Shown in pieces: positions 34,946 through 48,500 of a stretch of 64,000 bases of DNA; the first letter of the stretch is position 1; each line of letters starts with the position of its first letter. The DNA is from Ascidia mentula. Taxonomy: Eukaryota > Chordata > Ascidiacea > Phlebobranchia > Ascidiidae. Under the pieces are notes generated by a model. The model was not told the origin of the DNA and did no database searches. It was given only the letters and a program-made list of their open reading frames with translations. Position numbers and translations under genes: made by a program. The DNA is taken from the NCBI GenBank assembly GCA_947561715.1, contig OX387204.1, positions 501,001 to 565,000 of the forward strand. The letters are read 5' to 3'.

Positions 34946-37900
34946 ATTGCTCAGCATGTCAAGGTCGTTATTATGTTCTTTCCACCACAACTGCAACATA
35001 TACAAATGCTCAAACAGCTTGTACAAATGGAGGTGGGGAACTGACAAGTATTCCTGATGAAGAAACTCACAACCAACTTGTGACACAAGCAAATGGGATT
35101 GGGAATGGATGGGAAACCAGCGCGACAATTAGTAAACCCTGACATTCACTGAATTTATCTATTGTACTTAATGTATGTTTCCACAGCTGCTTATACTGGA
35201 GGTCATAAAGTGGGGAATCAATTTCAATGGCAAAATGGAACTGTTTATGCCTCTCTTGTTAGAGGTACAAATTGCAGTGAGATTTTTGGGCTTGAGGGTG
35301 ATGTTATATACAGTAGAACCTGTTTAATTCTGACTTTGTCTGACAATTTTATTTAGATAAGGCTACTATCCAAATTGTCTGAAGATGAATGTTGCCAGTG
35401 ATCTGTGTAACCTAAAGACACAGAAAGCACTGTAACACATGTTTACATGCAGATTACCTAAAGATCAAAGGGCAAATTAACTGTCATAAGCAGAACAATG
35501 ACATCTGTTACTCAATTGATGTTGCAATGTAACCAATTCACCCAAATACAGGTTATAAGATGTCAACAAAGAAACTTTTATTTCCTCCCCCACCTTTGAA
35601 CGGATTAAGCAAATTTCCAGATAAACTGAATCTGAAAAAAATTGTTTTTTTGATTACTGAAAAAATCAAATCATCTTAGGTGATGTGATATCCATCCAAA
35701 CAAAAACAAAGACTTAAACATGTTACAATGATTATTTGGATTTTCACTTTACAACCCCTGTTTTTTTACCAAACTTTGCTTATTATGAACAAATTTATCT
35801 GACAAGTCAAATCCCTGGTTAACCCAATTTAACTGTGTTTATTCCATGTTAATATGACTTAGTATAATTTAATAGTATTTAACGTTTGTGTTCTGCAATG
35901 CATTTTTGATTATTAGCTGTTGCATCACTGCTGGCAATTGTTTCATTGCTGAAAAGGTCATAAGTACTAAGTACACAATATGTTTGTTATCTCAGTAACT
36001 CATGTTTTTCGACTGTGATTATCATATAGCATACTTGATTAAATGGTGATTGTCTGCATCATAATGGATCACGATAGCTCAACCACCAAGTAAAAATAAT
36101 GCATTGTATTTTTGTCAAGGCACTTGGAGCAACACTGGATATGCAAATTGGTTTACTGATGATGTCCATGCAACCAACACACCATCAGGTGGTGGATATT
36201 GTATGACATTTCATGGATTATACCAAAGTGGGGTTCATATTTGGACATGGCGTGATCTTCCATGCAATTTTCAACGTTACTACATTTGTTCACATATGGG
36301 TAAATGTTAATCACTATCTTGTGTGTAAAGATTACCACAATTTTTTTCAATGCCAGGCATTGTATTTTTAAAGAACAGTTTTTTAACACAAATTTAGATG
36401 CTAGCCACTCAGTTGCAAAGCAATAATGCTATTCCTTGACTATTTTTCTTTGAAGAGAAAATTCAGTCTGTGTTCAATTAGGTATAGAAGTAGGTGCAAG
36501 CCACATAAAACCTTTGAATTGTTGAATTGACCATCCTCTGTCAGTATGCACAGGCTATAACCTACATATTATTATTGACTCAGATGCTTTTACTGTATTG
36601 TATTGATATGATGATTAGCTTTGCAATATGGACTTAATAGCGGTGACATTTATCATAATATTTTTTCTGCATTAGGTGACAGATTGATTTCTTTGGACAA
36701 ACCAACATACAGTGATGTAACACCTGGGCAACAGTTTACCATCATAATATCAATATCCCACCTATATATACAACCACTTGATCTATACTACAAGTTTAAT
36801 GATGGAAGCAAAACCTTGATTACAAGTGGTTTTAATGGAACAAGTCATACTTATACTCTCACTATGCCTTCAAGTTCTAATTCAATCACAATCAATGGTG
36901 AAAGTTCTGTAACATCATGTTCTATATCTGCCACCAGTCAACTTAAACGATTTGAAGGCATGTTGATAAGTTTGGTATATATTTCCAACAAGAAGTTTTT
37001 TTCAAGTGTAAACCTATATTTTTATGCATTGATTTTTGTTGTGATTTAGCCTTGGCTTTAATTTTATAGCAAACAGAATACAAATTCTTACTTCTTGTTT
37101 ACAGCAACTATTCACATAAATGTTATTTTTCATGAAATTTGTTGTTAAAACAACCTCACCAACATCATAAATAGTTACACTGCACAGTTTCGTATTGTAG
37201 TGAAGCATGCATGTATATATAAATCTGGAAGTATTTCTCAGCAAGGAAAATATAACCAACGTCAAATCTTTTCAGTGAAAACAACATTATCAACAACATC
37301 AATAGTGGCAAGTTCCAGATCAACTCAACAAGTAACTTGTACAGTAACTGGTTACTCAAACCCACAAGCAAGATGGTTCCGGTAACAATCCTTTCCTTGT
37401 TATATTAAGTTCTATGAGTTTATCTGTTACAGAGTAACTAACCAAGTTACCACATCATCATCATCATCCAACATTTACCAAAGTACCAACATAAATGTTG
37501 ATTCTTACACTTCTCGATCAATTCTCTACATACAAGGTAGCACTGTAGGAAGTGATGGGGGACAATATGTGTGTAGAGCAACAAACTGGAATGGTGGTGG
37601 AAATACTGACAGTACATTAACTGTTAATGGTGAGTTAACCAAAACTTCAATTTGATTTTTGTGTCATTGTTCATTAAAATATTGTTTTGTGATTAGTTGC
37701 TGCAAACATCAGCACATCACCAACCACACATATTTTCACATCTGCAAGTCAACAAATATTCACATGTACTTCATATGGTTATCCCACACCTCAAATAACC
37801 TGGATGAGGTGAGATACAAATAAATAACAGACAATCAGTTTATTAATTTTTGAAATTTACTGACTTTATTGTTGGAAACTTTGAACTATCAATCCTTTTT

Positions 37901-40900
37901 CTCAATATTTTTTAAAATAAAAACTAATTTGCCAGTATGTTGTAATATACATCAAGTGATAAATACAATGTGACTATTTTTTGTTCGTGAAGAAAAATTT
38001 TGCTGTTAAATTTTAGTACTGTGGATTGCAGTGATATTGTAAACTAATTACCAGTTGTTTGTGTTGCAGAAATAAAGCTAACATTGATATCAAGGGAAAT
38101 ATTCTCCAAACATCACAAGAAACAACATCATCACAAAACAAAGTAGAAAGAAAACTTTATGTTACACTTCAAGATATTAGTGAGGCTGGACAATATACAT
38201 GTGAAGTTTCAAGTAATGTTGCTGGTGGAAGTGATAAAACAAGCAACATACAAGTTCAAAGTAAGAATCAAAAACATTAAAAATCTGTAAGAAAGGAGCT
38301 GTTGGTTTTGAAACTTGTCTTATTTGACGCTTAGATCACAATGTCGATTTTTATTACTTCAGACTCTGAAAACATCAGCACTTCTCCAACATCCATAGTT
38401 TTCAAAAATGAAGCAAAAATATTCACTTGTACTTTTACTTCCTATTTGAGTTTGCAGATTGACAATGTGATTTGGATGAGGTTGTCTTGTATGCCTTTAA
38501 TATAAAACTAAGATAATAGTATTAACATTTAAACAGGAACGGAGTGAATATAAGTACTTCATCAAATGATGGAACTTACCAAACTACTAAAGTCAAAACT
38601 GAAACAACTATTACCAGAAAACTTTATGTTAAACTAAACCATGTTAGTGAGGCTGGAAATTATACTTGCACCACCGTAAGAACAGATGGTGGACCAACTC
38701 TAAGCAGTAACATACAAGCTCATGGTAAGTAATTTTGTGTGTTAGTTTTTTGTGAAATTATTGTGTTTTGACAAAAAGCCTTTTCCACAGTTGCTGCAAA
38801 CATCAGCACATCTCCATCTTCACATATTTTTACTCCAGGAGACAAACAAATATTCATATGCACATCATATGGTTTTCCTATACCTCAAATATCATGGTTC
38901 AGGTTTGTTATAATTGCCAGACATATATACAAATATATTCTTTTTTTTTCTTTCCAATGTTTATATGTACGTTTATATGTTTAGTTTTGATGCAAAATTA
39001 CTTTTTGTATTTGTAGGAGTGAAATTATTCTTCAGCAATTGAGTTCTACAAATATTTACCAAAAACCACAAGTAGACACACTTTCACTTAACAAAGCTGT
39101 GAGAGAACTTGATGTTACATATCAATATATTGAAGATGCAGATATTTATACATGTAAAGTTTCAAGTAATGTTGATGGTGGAAATGATAAAACAAGCAAC
39201 ATACAAGTTCAAGGTATAAACTATATACTGTGTCAAATAATCCTGTGGTGGATTTTAACATGAAAGTAAACCAAGAATCTTGTAGTAAAACTCAGCAGTA
39301 TAAATACCTGCACCAAATATTAGTTGGAATTTTGGATGACATTTTTCAAATGATTCTTTATTTGAAGTTTTTGTTTATTTATTTGAATAACAGAAGTCCA
39401 CTAACTTTTTTCTAGCTCTCAAAACTTTTTTAAAAGATGGATTGTATGTAAGGCTTGACTGTTAAAAACTATAACAACTGCCTTGTTTATAGTTTGGCCA
39501 ATTTACAAAAACTCCACTGCACCCAAAACCTTCAGTCAGCTTCAAAACTTCACCTGTACATTTGTTGGACGACCAACACCTGTTGTGAGTTGGAGAATTA
39601 ATGGAAAGATAATAGAAGGAGATAACAGTAACCCAGCTGTTATATCATCATCAAGCAGTGGACATCAAATTGTTTCAACACTTTCCTTACAAAGTTCTGT
39701 GATATTTGGTCCAAACTCAACTATTGAATGTTGGGCTTCAAATGATTTTGGAATTTCAAAGTCAAATTACTTGATATTTAACAATGGTAAAAAATATGTT
39801 GTTGTTTTAAAAGTGTAGTTTCACCAAACTTTATTTCACTTAACGTACAAAATGTGTTTTAAACTTGAAAATTACCAATTTCTTTTTTGTTTAATAATTT
39901 AGGGCTGCAATGGCACAATGGTCAATATTTTGTGGTGGGAAGTTCTGAGAAAATATTCACAGAAGCATTGAATGAATGCAGGGAGAACGATGGGGTCCTT
40001 CCATCACTCATATTCATCAAGAGTTCAAGTTTGCGAAAAGAAAAATTTTTAAAAGAAACTTGGGTTGATGGTGAGATTTTAACAATAAAAACAATTTTGT
40101 CTGAAGTAAAACATTGAGGTGGTTAAGTTATACTTGTGTAAGCATGCCAAAAAATTTACTTCAAGCAAAACTGTCCTAATCCAAACTAAGAATAAACTTT
40201 TTCATTTCAGATTTTCATTTCAAAATTTTCATTTCAGTTGGTCATTCAGTGTTTGTTTGAGTTAATTGAACATAAATAAATGTTATTGGCAATAATTTTT
40301 ACCACACAGGTGTTGACACTGCAACTAATAGGACTTTATCAAATCTCCAGTCAATGAAATGCACTGCTGTTGATGGGAGTGGTCAAATTATAAATAAAAG
40401 TTGTGATTCAACAAATATATTTCTGTGCACATTTCCACATGTGAATAAAGATATCAAGATTATTGAAACAAGCAAGTGTTATTATGATAAAGTTCTTGTA
40501 AAGTGGAGAGATGGGACAAAATACAATGGAACAATAACTTGCACCTTATCTGTGTTTAACTCCAACATGTCAGTTAACATCAGCAAACAGATCACACAAA
40601 ACTCAACATCAAACTATGAATATTCAACATCTGTTGAAAATCTTCCAACTGACACAAACTTTACTGCAACAGTGAGTTGGTAGAGGTTGTTCAGTAATTG
40701 CCTTGTATTATTATAATATTTGTGTTATTTCAGGTTAAACTGCTTTCCACATATTTTGGATACAATCCAACCTCTCAAAAACCAGCATTTACTTCAAGTT
40801 TGACACAAAACTTGTATGGTGAAATGATTTTATTGTCATCAGTTTGCAGAATTCAAATTAATATTTCTGAAATTTTAATGGCATCCATAACACATGTACA

Positions 40901-43900
40901 GGTTAGATTTATTTAAACGGAAGAATATTTTAAGTCTAGTTTTAAAACTTTGTCTTCTATTCCAACCAAACATTTTAGCTGTTTATTACAAAGTATGGAA
41001 GAAACAATTTTACAAATACATCCCTTGCTGTAAAACCATCTTCTTCCATAACACATGATGTGAATGTTACTGAAGTTGAAAGTGTGAAAGCAACTTTACA
41101 AATTTCATCTGTTGATTGTGAAAACTTAAAGTTTGAAGTTAAAGGAGATTGTTCAAAGCCAGAAGGTGAGATAATTTTTTATCAGTTAGCATTTTACAGA
41201 AAGGTACTAAAACCATTTGTTCTAGACAAAGAAGACAATTTTAACTCTAATACTTTTGCCAGCACTGTGGTTATTGGAGCATCGGTTGGATCTATTTTGT
41301 TGTTTCTTGTTATTGTTCTAATTGTGGGATTTATTTACGTAAAACGGTCAGTAAGTGTTATTTTGAGGTTGATAAAATAAAACATTTAGTACATTTCCAT
41401 GTTACTTGCTGTATGAGTTTAATTAAATGTACGTATAATAATATTTTGTTCTTTCAATACCCAATAATTTATTCAGAAATAAGTTGCGGAGTTTGTTTGT
41501 CACAAGTTCAACATCCAAGAAAAATGTTGGTAAAACTGATGAAATTGAATTGAATGAAAAAACTCAAATAAGTGAAAAACAACTTAAAGAATTTTATATG
41601 ATCAGCAAGAAAACTGAACACAAAAAACTACAAACACAATTTCAGGTTCTTTGCATAAGTTTTTCCTCTATTTTAAAATCCTGTTACCTCATTGCTTTTA
41701 TGTCTTTTTCAGTTGTTTCAACAATCTGAATTGTTGAAGCCAGTAAAATTGTCATCCATTGAAATGGTGGAAAATCCTTACGAAATTGTTCCAAGTATGT
41801 TTTTGAATTTTGTCATTTTTTTGCATTTAACTGTTGATTTGCTCAAAGGCTCATCCAAGATGGTTGAAAAACTTTCACCAACCTTTTCTCACATAAGTGG
41901 AGATTACACTGATTTTACTTTTAAACAAGTACATAATTATTTCATTGTTTTATCAGATATTAAAACTTTCCTAAAAAAGCTGATTTTACTTCCAGGAAAA
42001 ATCTGAAATATCTGATAAATGGAAAGTTGTTGAAAATCCAACTTATGAAAACATGGGTCAATTCTGGACAATGGTTTGGAATGAAAATGTCCACATAATA
42101 ATTTGGTTGGACGATTGTAGTGGAAGGAAGGTTAGTTTGGATTGTGACATCACAATTCTCAATTGTGTAAGCTGCATACAGATGGTCACTGCTTTGACCT
42201 ATAAGGTCTCATCACTGCAGTTTGCTTATCACAATTCTCAATAAATTTGATGGTACAACAGGTAACTTTCTGTTGTGTAGAATCCATGTGTCCAATATTG
42301 GCCTCAAAATGGTCGAACTAAAGAATATGAAACCACCAGAGTCTGTTGCAATGATGTCATTGACTGTGGTTGTTACATCATAAGAAAGTTTAGTGTTGAA
42401 GAATCGATTGGAGATTATGCAACGGTTTGTGAATACTATTCATGAAAAGTTTTGTAATAGGTTATTTGATATCAGAAAGTGCTTAAAAACTGCTTCTTAT
42501 GTTAGGAGTTACGTCGCATCACACAATATCACTTCACCGAGTGGCCAGCATACAGCACTCCTACGACATCTAGTGGTCTTGTGCATCTGATTCGAGAAGT
42601 TAAAATCAATATGAAAGAAATTCAATCAGGAAGTGGAAAGATGTTTCCTGTTGTAATTCACTCAACGTAAGAATGTTGGGTTTTATTCAAGTGTTCAGTT
42701 TTATTTTTTACTTTGATGCAGATGTGATTGTGGACGAACTGGAACATTTATCGGACTTGATTATTTGATCGACCAAATGAATGAAACACAAACTATTGAT
42801 GTTTATCACATGGTCTACCACATGAGGGAGCAAGGGATGGAGATTGCTAAAAATGTGGTATTATGATGTAACTAATATGTCAAATCCTGAGGCATTTTGT
42901 ATAAAATTACCAGGGAATGTTTTTTCTTGTAAAATTTGGTATTTAAGTATCATTCGCCAACCATGCATGCAGCAGGTCTTCAAATTCACATTTTCGAGTT
43001 TTGCCAAAAATAACTTTTTCATGATGAGTTTCAGTTTAATTTTTTTGTGTTTGCAGAAATTGTTTGTTTTGTTATAGGAACAATACATATTCCTTTATAA
43101 AGTAATGGCAGAGATATCAGTGTTTGGAGATACTGACATGCATGTAGAACAGTTCAAATCTGTCATTGATGGAATCAACAGGTTTTAAACAAATTTCATT
43201 TATTTTTGCCCATTTTTTTTTAACCAAGCCTTCATATTTTAGATCTCCACAGCGAAACACGGTTACAACCCAGTTTGAATTGTTGCAACACTTATTGGAT
43301 GAAGGAAATGTTTTTCCTGTTACATGTGATACGACCCAACAAGATAACACATGTGAGTAATAATTTAAAGTTTTACATTTGTATTTTATTCAAGTGTCAA
43401 AGAAAGAAATTTAAAAAATATTTTCATTCAGATGAGACTTTTACAAACACACAAGATTATGAAAACATCTCAAGCAACACAAACCTTGCATACAAACTAA
43501 AAGTAAGTTGTAATTAAATATTGGCTGCAAATAGTTTTTCAATTTTTTGGTTTAAAAACAATTTATATTCTGACTGTTTCCTTGTAAGGGTTTTAAATAG
43601 GGCTAAAATAATGTCTTTTTTTAATAAAAGCCATATTGTAGGGATACAGAGGCCACACTATACTTCACGATGCAACTCTTGGAAATTCCAAATCATTCTG
43701 GAAGCTGATTTTGAATCAAAATGTTGAACTGATTATTATAGTCGGTCAAGCTGGTGTAAGTTTGTGTTTTGTTTAAAATTGACACAAAAAAATTCATCAT
43801 GAAATTCGGAGTCTTTATCAACAAAACCAAGTTTTTATTCTCAGAATCCTGGATTAATCCCAAGTAGTTTAAATATAGAGAAGCAGTATGGAGTTACTTG

Positions 43901-44563
43901 TGTGACACTTATAAGTAAAGATTATCAAGCTGTTCAACATGGAATCAGCAAGTTTACTGTGGAAAATGTGGATAACACGAAGAAGGTAAACAGTTTAGTT
44001 TTTATGAAACCCTTGTTTTCTCCGTCCTGCGTTACATTGAAATCGACATTGTTGTTATTATGTTTTTTTTTCAATTTAGTTTTGACATGTGTAACAGTAA
44101 AGGTATCTTTACAGATTGAAACCAAACTTGTTTGTTTTGATTCCTGGGAATCCAGTCAAAGTTACTGTGAAGCAAATCAACTCATGCAGTTCGTGAATCT
44201 CATTGAAACTTTGAATGGAGAAAATAAGAATGGAAATGTTCTCATTTACTCAAGGTGGAAGACTTGTTTTCTCAAATATGTGTAAGAAATTAGGTTTATT
44301 ATTGTTCAGTAATGGATTGACAAGATGTGGAGTCTTCTGTTGTTTGTGGAATCTTGTTTCTCGCTTTTATGCAGAGAATATGATTGATATTTTTACAACA
44401 TTCAAAGATGTGAAGGAATCACTTCCAAATTTTAATGTTGACCTGGTAAGTTTGTTGATTAAAAGTGTTGGAACTTCCTTATTAAGTTTTGTTTGTTTAG
44501 GAAACTTACAAGGCCTGTTATCGCACAGTGGATGGAGTGGTGAAATCTCATGAAAATATTTAG
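34946..44563 (+). CDS. gene C: lectin/5-Ig/FN3 receptor with two dead phosphatase domains, first exon not found
   Basis: Thirty-three exons in consistent phase, about 1677 residues after the leader: 34946-35131, 35187-35264, 36120-36299, 36676-36957, 37276-37381, 37433-37629, 37697-37808, 38070-38260, 38363-38480, 38537-38724, 38791-38902, 39017-39213, 39493-39786, 39903-40070, 40310-40671, 40734-40901, 40979-41165, 41226-41346, 41477-41645, 41713-41794, 41849-41928, 41996-42130, 42281-42424, 42506-42666, 42722-42857, 43078-43181, 43243-43352, 43432-43502, 43642-43755, 43845-43985, 44115-44254, 44310-44445, 44501-44563. No leader exon ending in phase 1 is seen upstream. The beta-rich exon ends with a GC donor and a small in-frame change (LKRFEG). 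Exon 40310-40671 fuses the end of the second CTLD to FN3, an intron loss. D1 has WPAYSTP (42542-42550) and HSTCDCGRTG; D2 has YSSNGLTR. Confidence 0.8.
37276..39786 (+). CDS. gene C row of five Ig domains
   Basis: Modules: Ig1 37276-37629, Ig5 type 37697-38260, Ig6 type 38363-38724, Ig7 type 38791-39213, and a single-exon Ig 39493-39786 matching the last Ig of gene B (TFVGRPTPVVSWRINGKIIEG). Ig2, Ig3, Ig4, Ig8 and Ig9 of the A/D pattern are absent. This is the shortest ectodomain among the full genes. Confidence 0.8.
39903..40671 (+). CDS. gene C second CTLD-like domain fused to FN3 exon
   Basis: Exons 39903-40070 (HNGQYFVVGSSEKIFTEALN) and 40310-40671. The latter reads from the C-terminal lectin Cys pair (KSCDSTNIFLCTFP) straight through HVNKDIKIIETSKCYYDK into FN3 with no intron. 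In A, B and D an intron lies exactly here. Confidence 0.7.
41849..44563 (+). CDS. gene C tandem dead PTP domains
   Basis: D1 exons 41849-43181, D2 exons 43243-44563. D1 keeps FWTMVWNENV and QYWPQNGRTKEYE but has WPA, HS-x5-R and a Q-loop without Gln (KNVEQY). D2 has YSSNGLTRCG and SWESSQS for the WPD loop. Ends in TAG at 44561-44563. Confidence 0.8.
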
Positions 44564-44825
44564 TTGTGTTGACCTTGTTATTTGGTTCTTGTATTCTCTT
44601 GTATTGTGATTAGCTTTTCTGACGTATACATTTATTTCCAGATTCTTCATATTTTATTCTTGTTACTTCACGAGCAGTAAAACCATAAAAATATTTAGTT
44701 GTGTTGACCTTGTTATTTGGTTCTTGTATTCTCTTGTATTGTGATTAGCTTTTCTGACGTATACATTTATTTCCAGATTCTTCATATTTTATTCTTGTTA
44801 CTTCACGAGCAGTGATAAAACCTTT
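44556..44825. repeat. 135-bp tandem duplication over the gene C stop codon
   Basis: Two nearly identical 135-base units (44556-44690 and 44691 to about 44825) start inside the last codons (ATATTTAGTTGTGTTGACC) and cover the conserved 3' flank. The other spacers carry one copy. A recent slip or unequal exchange is likely; the stop codon is unaffected. Confidence 0.8.
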
Positions 44826-45360
44826 TAAAAATATTTAGTTTCTGTTGATCATAGATAGTTTTAGATGAATGAGATTGTTATTTTCCGTTTCTTTTCATGT
44901 GCTTTGTTCACCTTATCTGGTTGGTATTTTAAAACCAAGCTCCCATCTTTCTTTAATTAGGAATCTCACAGCTGTGTGTGACATCAATTAAAAAGGTTTC
45001 ACTTGGAGACCCAATGATTACTGTGTTGTTAAAACTGTAATTTCCCTCACAATTCTTGATTATTTTCTTATCATTGAAATAATGTTAAACCATGTGTTTG
45101 TTCTGACTTCATGCAAAACCACTCACTGACATCTATGTTTTTCTTGTGTTAGTTGTGTATATCCTTCTTAATCTTAAAGTCAGGACAGTTATTTCAGCAA
45201 TAGTGGACATAAATTATTTCTCAGTTAATTTTCCCACAGGTCAGGATTTAAATTTTATCATGAGTGGAGATTAATTATTCCCTGAAAGCCTTAAAGACCG
45301 ACTTTTTGATCAGTTTTATTATTAAATGACAGCTCTATATCGAATGGGTATTGCTGAATA

Positions 45361-45460
45361 CAGAGCAAATATGTTTTTGGTTGTCTGTGGAGGTGGAAAT
45401 ATTCGTGGATGCTCTGCTGTGGGTGTCTTAATCATGGTTATTTTGGTAACATTGTTTTGA
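45361..45460 (+). promoter_or_regulatory. conserved upstream block of gene D
   Basis: Aligned with the B and E blocks (GTGGAGGTGGAAATATTCG, GTGGGTGTCTTAATCATGG), with a few more changes. It ends about 45 bases before the ATG. Confidence 0.4.
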
Positions 45461-45506
45461 CCAAGTTGGTATAGCCAGTTTCTATATGTTTTATGTTTGA
45501 AGCGAA

Positions 45507-48500
45507 ATGTATGGAATGCATTCCTGTGTTGTTTTCTTAATTTTGTTTAGTCAAATAAAAAATGATGCAGGTAAGTTTTATACATTGGAATGGGATGATG
45601 ATTATATATCTTATTCATCTTGTCTGGTGATTGGCATTATCATGTTGTTGAAGATGGCTCAGCATGTCAAGGTCGTTATTATGTTCTTTCCACCACAACT
45701 GCAACATATACAAATGCTCACACAGCTTGCACAAATGAAGGTGGGGAACTGACAAGTATTCCTGATGAAGAAACTCACAACCAACTTATGACACAAGTTA
45801 ATGGGAAGATTGGAAATGGATGGGGCACCAGCGCAACAATTAGTAAACCCTGACATTCCCTGAATTTATCTGTTGTACTCAATGTACATTTTTACAGCTG
45901 CTTATACTGGAGGTCATAAAGTGGGGAATCAATTTCAATGGCAAGATGGAACCGTTTATGCCAGTACGAGCACTGGTATGTATTTTGATTTCTCTTTTTT
46001 GGGTACATATTGGAATAAGGTTTTTTGGCTTGCAGGCAATGTTATATGCAGTGGAACTTGTTCATGCCTAGATTTGTCTGACAAATTTATTTGGATAAGG
46101 CTACTGTCCTGATTTTGTGAAGAAGCCTAAGAGTTTAATAATTTTTTTATTACATGCAATAAGTTATCTGTGTAACCTAAGGACCATAAAGCATGATAAC
46201 ACATGTTACGTGCCTATTTCCCAAAGAGCAGTGTGCAAATTGACTGTCATGTGCAGAATAATAACATCTGTAACACAATGTAACTAATCTGAATCCACCA
46301 AAATACAGATTACAAGATGTTAACAAAGAAACTTTATTTGAAAATAATGAAGATCTGGATTAACTATTTGTTATATCTTAAGATTTTTGTTGAGAAATGA
46401 ATATGAATAATTTCTTCCTCCATCTTCGAACATATTAAGCAAATTTCTGGATAAACTAAATCTGGATTAAACAAGTTTTTGATACATTTTTCTCCCCAAA
46501 AATTGCTTATTAATTACAGAAAAGATTTCAGTAAAATCAACTTAGGACAGTGGTTCCCAACCTGAATTCTATCGCATACCTCTTCAAATTCCTGCACAGT
46601 TGCCACGAACCACCTACAAAAAGGCATAACTGAGTGAAATACCATCTTTAAACTTTGTTTGTTTTCATTGTTTGAGTAACAGCCTGATATGAGCGTATAA
46701 TTTCTAAACAATTTTAAATGTTTCATATATTGGCCTATATTGTTAGCGCCAAACACATTTGTCAAATGTTCGGGTGTACCACCTGGATGAATTTAGCGTA
46801 CCACCGGTCGGGAACCACTAACCCTGTTTACATAGCCAAGTTGACTTGATGCTGAAGTCAATTAGTAAACTGGTCATGTGATTTTCAAATTCGACACACA
46901 ATAGCAATGCATTTATGTAGGCTTTTTAGTCAGCTTAAGTTAAGCTGTTTTGGACTGACAAGTAAATTTATATAAATGCGCCACACAAAAATGGTTTGAG
47001 AACCACTGACTTATAGTAATATTTAATAGTAATGCAGACGCATTCCTTTTTTGAATAATTAATGCCTAAATAATTAAAGTTAAGAAAAACATGTTAGAAT
47101 GCTTTTTTGGGTCTTCAGATTGTGAGATGATTTACATGTGTTCAGCCACTGTTTTTTTTACCAAACTTTTTACCAAAAAATGTTTAAGTCAAATCCAGAT
47201 TAACTCAATTACTGCTGCATATATTCCATGTTAACATAACTTCAAACTGTTTGTATAAATATTGATAGTTTGACATAAAATATGGGTTGTGCCATGCATT
47301 TTTTTTGTTATTAATTGTTTACATCATTGGTGTCAGTTGTTTGAATGAATTAAATATAATATGTTTGTTAGCTCAGCAACTCATATTACATTAAATGTGA
47401 TTATTATAAAGCACACCTGATTAAATGGTGATTGTCTGCATCATAATGGATCACGACAGCTCAACCATTCAACCACCATGCATAAATATTCCATTGTATT
47501 TTCGTCAAGTTACATGGAGCACTACTGGATATGCAAATTGGTTTACTGATGTTGCCCACACAACAAATACCCCATCAAATGGTGGAGATTGTATGACATT
47601 TTATGGATTATTCCAAAGTGGGTTTCGTACTTGGACATGGCGTGATATTAAATGTGATGTCCAACGATATTACATTTGTTCACATACGGGTAAGCTTTGA
47701 TCCATTGTTTTGTCAGAAAATTATTTATATTTTATCCTGATATCCTGGCATAAAGCGATTGTATTTATTGATAGTGAATAAACACTTTCTTATACAGGGA
47801 ATAGTTTTTTGTTTAACTACTTAAGATTTCCGATATTGTAGTTGTTGGTCGATATATGCAGTGATTTTTATGTTCAAGCATTTTCCAATGTTTTTTTTCC
47901 CAACCTGGGAGTTGCAAACGTTTTTATCAAAAGACCACAAAGACTTACATGAGGAATTTAAGCTCATAATATATGATTTAAATGCCTTTTGTTAGCATTT
48001 AAGTAGTAGCAAGTGCAGACAGTTGCTGTGAAGCAAGGGAATGAACCTTTCAAATTTACAAATTATTTTTTGCATTTTTTTGAGTTAACTCAAATTTCCG
48101 CCTCATTTTCAGTTGTTTTGGATTAAACATTGCAATATGGACATAATAGGACTATTTGTGGTGAGCTTTATTTCTACTTTAGGTGACAGAGTGATTTCTT
48201 TGGACAAACCAACATACAGTGCTATAACTGGGCAACAGTTTACCATCATAATATCAATATCCCACCTATATATACAACCACTTGATCTATATTACAAGTT
48301 TAATGATGGAAGCAAAACCTTAATTACAAGTGGTTTTACTGGAACAAGTCATACTTATACTCTCACTATGCCTTCAAGTTCCAATTCAATCACAATCAGT
48401 GGTGAAAGTTCTGTAACATCATGTTTTATATCTGCCAGCAGCCAATTTAAACAAGGTAACAATAGCACACTTATACAAGGTAAAGAGATGTTAGCAATAA

